Made by a program: the position numbers and the translations under genes. Positions 1 through 44,800 of a DNA stretch of 64,000 nucleotides are shown here, one piece after another (within the stretch, counting starts at the first letter, position 1; every line of letters begins with the position of its first letter). Under the pieces are notes generated by a model. That model had not been told where the DNA came from, made no database searches, and was given only the letters and a program-made list of their open reading frames with translations. Origin of the DNA: Axinella damicornis (lineage: Eukaryota > Porifera > Demospongiae > Axinellida > Axinellidae); assembly GCA_963931865.1 (NCBI GenBank), contig OZ007515.1:10365663-10429662 (forward strand). Reading direction: 5' to 3'.

Positions 1-16
1 TCTCACACACACTCAC

Positions 17-34710
<34,694 letters not shown>

Positions 34711-35490
34711 GTCTTAGTTGGTCCTGAAATAGAAGTTTGATCATAGGGGTCAAAACAGAATCCAACTTGTGAAGGTGAGGAGGATGAGAGAGGAGGTGAG
34801 GGAATTGGGAGGGAGGTGTGAACCTGATCTGATTCCAATTAATGCACACCATATTTGTATTCAGTATACCGGTAGTTTCTGATGATCTAACCTCCCCCTT
34901 TCGCGTTACAGCACTGTGCACTACAGCCGCTATTTATTGCAATACCGCCTAAACGAATACTGTTAGGTCCTTCACATACAACGAGATCCTTGGCCTGGTA
35001 CAATCTTCCACTAATAAAATTTATAGGCCTGTAGTACACCTTACAACAATCGCTACACCAATATAGCTAATCCTCATCAAATTGCTACATTTGTTACATA
35101 CCTCTACGCGGTCAAGACATCCACCAGTTGAGAGTTCTTTCCGCCATAGGCAGGCGGGTGCCACATCATGTGAATTTCCGTGTGAAGGCGGGGCTTTGTT
35201 AGGGTATGAAGGCGGGGCCTGGTGCATGGTATGGTTTTATGACGAATTTATTAGGGTGAACCCCAGCATGCACCGGACGAGGTGCTATATTAAAATGCCA
35301 GAACGAGTTTGTTGTCTTCATCATGTGCTCTATTATCTATGCCTTGATGTAGTTGATTGTGTCTGCCGCGTGTAGGTCGAGTTCGCACTCGCCCATTGTG
35401 AATTGTGGCTGCATAAAAAATAACTGCGACTTTTGTGTACTTGTTCAGACCTACCTGACGACGTACCTGACATCAAGAGCAAGCGAGAGG
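34711..35490. promoter_or_regulatory. Putative divergent promoter region
   Basis: The start codons of BIG (minus, 34710) and the Ig receptor (plus, 35491) are 780 bp apart, head to head. The interval is nearly free of the repeats that crowd the introns. I see no convincing TATA box; a promoter role is inferred from geometry only. Confidence 0.4.
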
Positions 35491-35842
35491 ATGGCCACCG
35501 GCTGTGAAAGATCGGTACTTTTGATGGCCGTTGCACTGTCGTTGTTCTGCATCTTGGGAGTGTGCACCGGTCTTACTCTCGACCTTAACCGAGTGGGACA
35601 AGATTCAAACACAATCATATTGACTTGCCGTAATACTTTTTCTGTATCGGTGCCGAATGCTGTATTTTACATGAGAGCCCCCGGTATCGACAGTCGAATG
35701 CTAGCGACCGGGAGTAGTCTTATGGGTTTCATGCGTAATGGAGGAGAGATAACGTTCACCCTCACTCCTGGCACAGAAGCAATCTTCAGTTGTGCTAGCA
35801 ATGCTACTAGGACAGATGAGACATCTGGTGTCCTCCTGGCAG
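35491..35842 (+). CDS. Ig receptor exon 1 (signal peptide, Ig domain 1)
   Basis: Encodes the hydrophobic leader (VLLMAVALSLFCILGVC) and an atypical Ig domain with Cys in IILTC and IFSC but no clear core Trp. The ATG at 35491 is chosen because the leader begins there; the frame stays open upstream without a leader. The donor is GTGGGA. Confidence 0.85.
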
Positions 35843-38800
35843 GTGGGAAATCTTCATCAGAAGAATACTTTGTGTCAATATTATATTGTTGTATCTTTTC
35901 TTTGCAGCACAACGAAACACCAATCGTGTGTTTCCACCTCAAACTCAATTTGTGTTACGTGGAGAAACTGTTGAACTGGATTGTGACATTCAGCCGGGCC
36001 AAGCAACCAGCCTATACGCCATACAGTGGACGCGTTCCATGCCCACTAGCCTGACACTGACTCCTGACTCTCTACCACCACCTCACCGAAGCATCAGCCC
36101 GAGCAACTTCTCACTCTCTTTATCAATTGAGGACATGTCACAGAATGGGAGTGTCTACCATTGCAGTGTTACAATCACTGGCTGTTCCCCCGATACACAC
36201 CCTGGGTGTAGCGGCTCTTCAAGTTCTGCAGATGGTCCCCGTATCACCTTGATAGTGGGAGGTGAGTGAAAATGTGCAGTTGCAAAGTGAGAGTTCATTG
36301 ATCACTGGTCTGTGATGACTGCCATCTTGAGATAACATCCCCTGTTAGTGATGGCAGGCAGTGATATGCAATTTCTCTCTCTACCTCTCTTCCAGAGCCC
36401 CTCAATATCACACAGGGGATTCAGGACCGCGAAGTCACAGTGGGGGACAGTGCAAGCTTCACCTGCAGTGCCAGGGGAACCAACACTACAATCCGATGGG
36501 AGATAGGAGGAACAGAGTACCAGGGCTGTAGCCAAGAGTTTTGTGTCAGAAACACTAGCGAAGAAGGTTCTATTAGTAGCACACTCGTGATTAATACCGA
36601 GAACATGACGGCTGGAGATCAAGAGGTCATGTGTATTGTGGAGCAGATGTACAGAGGTCAGATGAATCGGAGTACCAGCCCAGCACGACTGACTGTGATG
36701 GAGAGACCCACCAGACCCACCAGACTCACCACAGGTAAGGGTGTTCAAACACATACATAGTACTAGAAACAAAAAATTTTCTTACAAAAATTACAAATGA
36801 TTTAGTGATGGCCACCCCGATCGACTCCCGAAAAAGCAAACAAACAAGGAATTAACCAGCCTCAGTCCCATCCCATTGAAAAATGTAGAATTTAGGGATG
36901 GGATGGGACTGAGGCTAGTTAATTCCTTGTTTGTCTGCTTTTTCGGGAGTCGATCGGGGTGGCCATCACTAAATCATTTGTAATTTTTGTAAGAAAATTT
37001 TTTGTTTCTAGTTTGTGAGGTTTTTTGAGCGCATGGAATGCGTAACTTTCCTGATGTCAGATTTTATTAATTGCCTTGATGGATGTGAACCTTCTGCTGG
37101 GCACTGAGCAGGCTTTGATGCTTCATTCTATTTCCACTAATAATATGAGTATTCCAAAACTGTAGCCTCACTCACAGTATTGGTGGTATATACACGTTCC
37201 GCACTGTAGTTACGTCATGAAAAGAAAGCCACGCCTCCATGATGGCATAGTCACGCTAGATCTTGGCAAGAACCGGTTGGTAGAAATTCCTTGCAGCGGT
37301 AGTGAGGCACCAGAGGATGGATTCACAAGGATTCAGCTGATCACCAAGCGCCTGAAATGCTGTAAAAAAGAATGCAACGTGCGTTTGCATGTGAACTGCG
37401 CATGCGCATTTGGCACGCGTGACCTCTGGTTGCATCAAAATGGCTTCGTGCTAGCAATTCACGGAATCGTAGCTAGCCAGCAGTGCCGTTCTTGCCAGTA
37501 TGTAGTCAAAAGGGCCGAAAGGAGCTACTACGACGAAAGCGATGTTGTTCTGTGAGTGAACTAGCTCAGGAAATGCTTTTGTTGTCCAGCTATGCTAGTC
37601 AATGAGAAAGAAGAAGAAGAAAGAAAGAAAGAAAGAAGATGACGAAATCGGAATTTTACGGCGACTTATTACTCGACTCCCGCGTACTCTCAGGTACGTT
37701 TGCAAGTGTTTTTGTGAACTGCTAGGCAGTATCATTCTGTCTGCATGCTTGGTTTGGGGGGTAGTAGCTTCTTTGGCCGTTTTCCTGCTGGTGCATCAGT
37801 ATGGTATTTCGAAATTTCCTTAGCCATCCCTAAATAGAGAACGCTACTGCGTTCTCTGATTAGTCTACATGTACTGGTGTTTTTTTGCCATGGGATCACA
37901 AATCATGTAAAACTGTTGTTTTAATAATCTGGCCACTGAAGCCAATATCTGAGCTAGGTTAGGTGAAGGAATTTGGGTCCTGGTCACCTGTAATATTGGT
38001 GTAGAAAATCCCCATTTAGTGGGGTGTCAATGGAAGCCCTTCATATTCCATTCATGAAGAGGAAATAGCTCACCCACTTCCTCCCTGAACTTCACTCCTG
38101 CCACCTACTGAACCTGTGCAGGGTTCACACTGACTGGTCCACCTATGTGTCCACATGTTGTGGGTGCATGTCTGTTGAACCAGCTTTGGTCTAATATCGA
38201 TTTCTGAGGTGCAGACGGAATGATACACAATACACATGTAATCTGCGTTCGTCGGAAGTGGCAGGACTAGACTAGTGAAATGCGACCTTCATACATTATT
38301 GAACATTGAACTCCATGAAGAATGCTGGACAGGTGCTGGAATCTTCAGAACAGCTGGGGCTGCACTCGGGGAGCAGCTAGCTCACGAAGACTCGGTGAGG
38401 AAGGCGAGACCTCTGAAGCATGCCAATATAATTGGTGCGCCACCCTGCACTAGCACGATCGGAGGTGAGATCCCTGCTGGGGGCTTGAGGACGCCTGACG
38501 CTACTAGAACAGTGGAGGTGGTAGCCTCGTTCCCAGGCGCTCGGTAATTACCGAGCGCCTGGGAACGAGGCTATGGAGCTGGCAGCTCCTGCACGCAAGT
38601 AGACTTTTGCTGCGAATTGTGAACTGAGACTTGACCAAAGCCAAACTTTGTCCTGTACAACTGGATGTGAACTGACACTTGGCCAAGCCAACACGTGTAC
38701 AGCTGATAAGTCTGGTTGTGCCAAAACCACCTTTGTCCTGTAGCTGTGCAGTTGAGGAGGACAAAAGGTGGTTTGGTTTACATCCTGACTTTACAGCGGC

Positions 38801-41800
38801 CGTGGGACCGGACCAGACCGGACCGACCGGAAGTGAAATAGCAATAATTATTGTAGAGCGACTTAGCGCTAGCTAAACGACTCGGATGTTTTGTTAACTG
38901 TTACATGTAGCACTTGCAGACAACTGCCGGTGGAGTTTCGTGGGACCCGAAGAGCTTCAGCAAAGGTACTGTCTGTACTGCTACTGCATTTGTAGTTAGC
39001 GTTGCAAGCTTATAGCTAGCAGAGCAAGGGGCGAGTCTCACGGGCAGTAGAATAACTAGTACTCGATGCTTTTGTAGTATACTCACACTCGCTTGGCCCA
39101 GCTCTCTGACTTACCTATAGCACTGTGAAATGCCAACAACTGCCTGGTTCAGTGGTTGCCTTCTTCAAGTCATCCTCGAATTCGGGGGTCGTTGCTATCG
39201 GCAGACTTGGACCCGTGCGGCTACCTCGCTAACACTTCATGGCTTCAAAATACTGTGCAAATCAGCCAACTCGCGAGACTAAACTGTTCTCCTACTTCCC
39301 TGCACAAGGCAATGCCGCAATGGCTACTTGCAATGGCTATTTCACGATCCAAGTAAGCTATTTTCTCTACACGTGGAGACACTAATTACTACTTCCAGTC
39401 GGTCCGGTCCGGTCAGGTCCGGGTTTTCACCACAGCCCTTATCAGCTGTACAGGTTGGCTCTTGGATGAATAGGTTCACATTAATGTAATGTGAACCTCT
39501 TCATCCAAAGTATGTAGAACTGTCTCCCAACCCCCATGATTGTGTGTTTGACCGATGAAGAGTGGCCAATGGAGCTGGTTGAGTGCCTCCAGGGTGATGG
39601 TGGGAATTAATTTGATGCCATCGTGTCTAAGGTCTTCACGCCTTATAGTTGCCCAAAATCAACCCGGCACCAGACTGTTGACGTAGTTGAATGAGCTACA
39701 CTGTACTTGTGCATGTACACTATACTTAGGAATTGCCTGCAAAGATTCTGACTGTCCGTGCACTGACCCCCTAAAACGTCCTTCATGGTGGAATTATTAG
39801 CACTTTTGTCTTCCCGTTGGCTGCCATTGTTCAAGTGCGCTCGCTTCGACTTTTGCTTGCTGTACGGCTCTCGGGATGGGCCTATGAAGATTCTGACCGC
39901 ACGTGCACTGATGCTGCCAAACTCACCCTGGCATGACGTAGGTGTCGCGTGTACAGTCTCTCACATTATATCAGAATCTATAAATGTGCTGGATACAGAG
40001 ACTCTAAACTTTGTCACCCATTAATCTGGGTTCTGTCATGAACCACAAGGGCATTCATTAATCATGCCTGATAATCTGTACTACTATAGCAAGAGCGCAT
40101 GATGACATCATTGTTTTTTCACAATGATGTCATCATGCGCTCTTGCTATAGCTATAGAGTAAAGTTTCCTGTGTTACTTCCAGTGCCCCTTGTCTATGGC
40201 CTGACTCCTCTATGCACAGTATATGGCCTGACTCATCTATGCACAGTATCATTGTATAGGTATAGCTGTGTTTCAGTGTTCACATCATGGTATAGGCATA
40301 CACGCAGCTGTGTTTCATTGTGTGCTATTCGACAACGTGGCATGGGAGAACGAGGCTATGCGAGTCACCACAGTAGGTAAGGAATGTCATTAGGTGTGAG
40401 AAGTTACGAGGATATGAGTCTACATGCTGCTGAAATTCGATCCACGTTGTTAATTTCTACGATGTTTGCTAATTCTTTCCAAGACCCGCACCGCGGCTAT
40501 ACATGTATACCAGGACTGTTTCAGAATGCCTCAAACGTTTCTGGTGGGGGCACCCCCTAGAAGACTGTGGGCTTCACCCACAGGGCCCCACATTGCTTTC
40601 TTGATTGGTGGGAAAGGCTGTGGGGGAAAGGCCATGGGGCTCCAAGATTCTCCCCAAACTCAAACCACATCAAGTCCTCTGAAGAGTATTCACAAGTGTT
40701 TGACACCCAACACAATTATCACAACTATTCAAAGCGGATGGTCCTGCAGGAAATTGTCTGCTTTGACCAGCTGAGAACTTCCTGCCTCCTGAGACAACTA
40801 CCTCCCATGTGGCATTTGGTCTGTGAATATGGTCCATTATTCATTGTGAATATGGTCCATTATTCATTGCTGTGGCCCATTCATGTAAGGGGGACAGACT
40901 GTGGTGGTAGGCACAAACAAAAAAATATCCCCTGTCTTCTGTTTCTAATGGTGCAAAATGACTTGTGAATCCAGTTCCCCATATTCTGCTGAGGTTTGAC
41001 CAATCTGTGAATATGGTCCAATATTCATTGCCTGTTGCTTATACATCTGTACATGTTGGGGGGACCGGCAGTGGTGGTAGGCACAAACAAACCTATCTAA
41101 TGGTGTAAAAATGCCTAAAATGACTGTGAATCCAGCAGTTGTGAACCACCTCCGCAGAACTACACTGTACCTCTGTCTCTCCCTATCTCTCTGTTATGAT
41201 AACTTTAGTTTGTGTATTTCGTTTGTTCTTGAAGACTGATAAGTTGTGATTAGGAGAAAAGTCCCAAATCTAGCATGTGAATGCTTAGCCTCATTCCCAG
41301 GCCACATGGGAATGATGCTAATGAATCCTAATTAAGCTTCAATCCATTGAGAGCTGTTTTGGGAAACCTGGCTAGGTACAAATGTAGTGTGTACTGACCC
41401 CTTACAAGTAGTCCTATGGTTAAGGGGTTTGGGGTGTAGTTCCAATAGTAGCTGGTTGTTCTCACCACGAGGCCGAGAAAAGAACCCCACCAGCTTGTAA
41501 CAGCACAAGTCAGAGGCCTCATCCGCTTCCAGCTTACACTCTCTCATAATTGTTGAGAATTAGTTAAATCTCATTGGCCTTAGGAAGGGCCTTTCTGTCA
41601 CTGTTGTGCTGGTGTTAGTGTGTAGTGTTTGTCTTCAATGGTTTAATGAAGTGGGTGTCCTTTCATCAATGAGCTCACTAGGAAGGGAAGCCAACAAGCC
41701 AACGTGGATGTGTGTTAGCCTCGTTCCCAGTCCCACGCCCAGCTTTTTGTCGCTTACAGTACGGTAAAGCGGGGAGGGCCTGGTACATTTCCTCACGTGA

Positions 41801-44800
41801 GTGACATCAAGGGTAGAAAGGGGTAGAAAGACCGGAAGTTGAACGTGGGCGTACGTGGTCTCAGAACAGCAAGAAGAGCGAAGGTACCAAGTAAGTTACC
41901 ACACGTATCTAGCTAGCGGGGGGAGACTGTCATACTCACCGAGCGTTGAACGTGTAGATGGTTGAATAAAACGTTGCGTCCTCATTCTAAAAATTTTGCC
42001 ATTTTTCGATTATGTCATGCTCATGTGAGGAAATGTACCAGGCCCTCCCCGCTTTACCGTACTGCAAGCGACGAAAAGCTGGGCGATGGCCTGGGAACGA
42101 GGCTAGATGTGTGTGTGTGCATGTACATTGAGGTCACTATAATTAATGGCAAATTTTAGCAGATGGGGCATAGATTTGGTGGGATATTAATAACTACCAG
42201 TGCTACATGTATAAACCAATTCTCGGAATCTGTTCAAGTTGCACGCCTGGTAGGCAATGAATAGGGCGAACTCACTTTTAGAATGATCTTACTCTAGCTC
42301 ACTGGATAGAATCTGATTGCATCCACCAGCTTGTTAGCCTCGGTTCATAGGCGACTAGCTTACAACTCGCCCCGTACATGTATGTCATACGTTCTGTCAC
42401 ATTCTACCGTTTGCCGGTTCAAAAGTTAGCGACTTTGTTACCACTAAAATTAGTATCCCCAAATAATAGTGACCTTGTATTTCACTGGTTTCAGTGATTA
42501 TGCTGCTGTTTGTAGTGAAGCCCCACTCTAACCACATTCTTGTAGTTGTTGGTGGCCAAAAATTTGTGAGGTATAATGATCACATGGCTGTAGTGATGCT
42601 GGGTATTAATTAGAAGTGACATACAGCTAGCTATTGTGCAGGCCTGCCAACTCTCACGGAAAATCCGTGAGTCTCACGGATTCAGTGTTGATCTCACGCT
42701 CTCACGGTTAACCAGCTCAAACTCACGGAAATGCTGACAGACTAGAGCTTGGACACATATACCCACAGACTACCGATCAGCCGTTGGAACGAGTATTATT
42801 TGACAGCCTCGTTCACATGCAAGCCTGGGCATGAGACCAGGCGAGATTATTTTGCAATGGTGATTACTCGAGTGACTGCTGCCCTGCATCAAGTCTAATA
42901 TGTGAAGAAGGCACAGATTGTAACTAAAAACAACACCACAGAATGGATGCCATATATGGGCTTACCTTTCACAGTTCACTTAGGTTCGATGATCCATGCC
43001 GAGTCTAGTGTTGCCAGATGCCGGTTTTGGTATTCCCTGACAGCAATTGAGGGCAGTTTTATTTTTACGAATTGAACAGAATGATTATCGATCAAGTCTT
43101 GATTCGAATGGAGCCTTGTCATTCGATAGCTAGAGACCGGCAAATACCAATTCCTGCACAGCAAAAACGCAACAAAACACTATCGTATCTTATGGCAACT
43201 TGAACTTAAAAGTTTGGTGCATTTTTGTCTTATTGAAATACCCGCATGCTAGCTATGTCTCAAGGTTTTTAAACTTCTGAGGTTGGCAGGCCTGTATTGT
43301 GTGGTGGATTAATTCACGCCCAGAGCTTCCACACGTGCAAAGAGGGTCTGGTGACACAAGTCCAAATCCTTGGGCTCGCTTCAGAATTTGAAAGTGACCA
43401 ATGAAATCGTGCAGCAGTAATTCAGGAGCGAAAGTATGGCTTGGGTGTGTGTGGTGAGCCTTGGGGCCTTTTACAACAACTGGAAATCCTTCTTGTACAC
43501 ATACTGTACTAGTGGTCATTGTTGGGTCGTATGTCTGGGTTAATTGTCCCAACTAACCCTCATTTAAGTAATAGGACATGAACGACAACTCAGAGATGGA
43601 CAACTATGTAACTTACCCAAGGGTTGGCACCAGTGCGTGCACACGTGATACGTCGGATAACATGGGCTGTACGAAGTCCCGCCCAGCCAGCTCACGTGAC
43701 ACCCACTTCTACTTGGGTGAGACAGCTGGGTGGGCACACCCACTGTGCCCAGAGGGTGGTAAAATAGCCGTAGAACCTCCGAACATCATTGAATGGCTTG
43801 CAAGGGTTCAACTTCCTACACGATCTCAACTTCAATACTTACTGTACAGCGAATACAACTTTCAGCTATATAGCACTATTGGCCCTACAGTGTGATGAGA
43901 CTAAATGATGAGATTCGTTTTTATGTTTGCAGCTTATACTTTGCGGTGTTTCTGTAAGCCCAAGCATTCGGGCTTGAGTTACCGGACCCTCTTTCCTTGT
44001 GGGTGGGGTCTGGGCACGAGATTATGTAGTGGAATATATAGGTACATGTACGGCAACTACTGTGATTGGCTTGGTATTGCCAGGAGCGCATCAGTGGCTC
44101 GATGCGCTCCTGGTATTGCCTAGTATATCGTAAACTGATGATATTAGTGTCATACCTCCGGAATGTAATCAGTCCCTCATTAGTGATGTCATACAAGAGA
44201 ACATTCTTGAACCGTTATTCACCATGGGTTGACCTGTTGTTTCACTAGTTGAATATGGGACATAACTGGACATGCCTACGCGCACTCCTGTGGGTCTCCC
44301 AGCTTTAAACACATTCATGCTAGTTACTGCATTGCACAATTAGTGTATTCATGCCAGCCAGCACGCTGCTTGGCGTGGTTGCTATGGCAATTCAGCAGGG
44401 GAATGCTGTAGCAGTCCTTGGCGTGACTAAACAGTCTTTTTGCTATCCTTGTTATGTTTTCAGTCTGCATCCATTAAGCAGATTCTTATGGTGTCTCTTT
44501 TCCTCCCCAGCTCCTCCTGCCACCACCTCAACCCCTTCCCCTTCCCCTTCCCCAACCATCTCATCCCTGGGAGTTGATGTTACCTCCGCACCTACTGTAA
44601 TACCCCCGAACATCCTAACTTTCATCTACGTTTTAGTAAGCATCATCGCTGTCATAGTCCTGGTCGGCTTGTCGCTCTGCACTCTCATCTGTGTCCTCAG
44701 GATCTGCCAAAACAAAGGAAAGATCGACATCTCTGAAAACAGGCGCATACCCAGGTCTGTCAGGAGGATGATATCCGGGTCTGGGAACTACAATGAGCGC

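Larger units (their letters stand above)
36735..44510 (+). other. Ig receptor intron 3 (7.8 kb): transposons, no certain gene
   Basis: Holds a 251-bp foldback, several members of the 9-bp-target-site family, a 68-bp perfect palindrome, the 656-bp hAT-like element, and a possible alternative first exon near 43662. The open frames 37217-37555 (Cys-rich, 112 aa) and 37602-37823 (basic start, hydrophobic end) are not recognised and may be chance or transposon remnants. Confidence 0.6.

Noticed and set aside
37217..37555. 112-codon Cys-rich frame in the receptor intron
   Set aside because: Has C-x-x-C and CC pairs but no domain I can name; kept only as an intron note.
44351..44510. 5' extension of the last receptor exon to an upstream ATG
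   Set aside because: The frame is open, but a good CCCCAG acceptor and the exact phase match with exon 3 show this part is intron.
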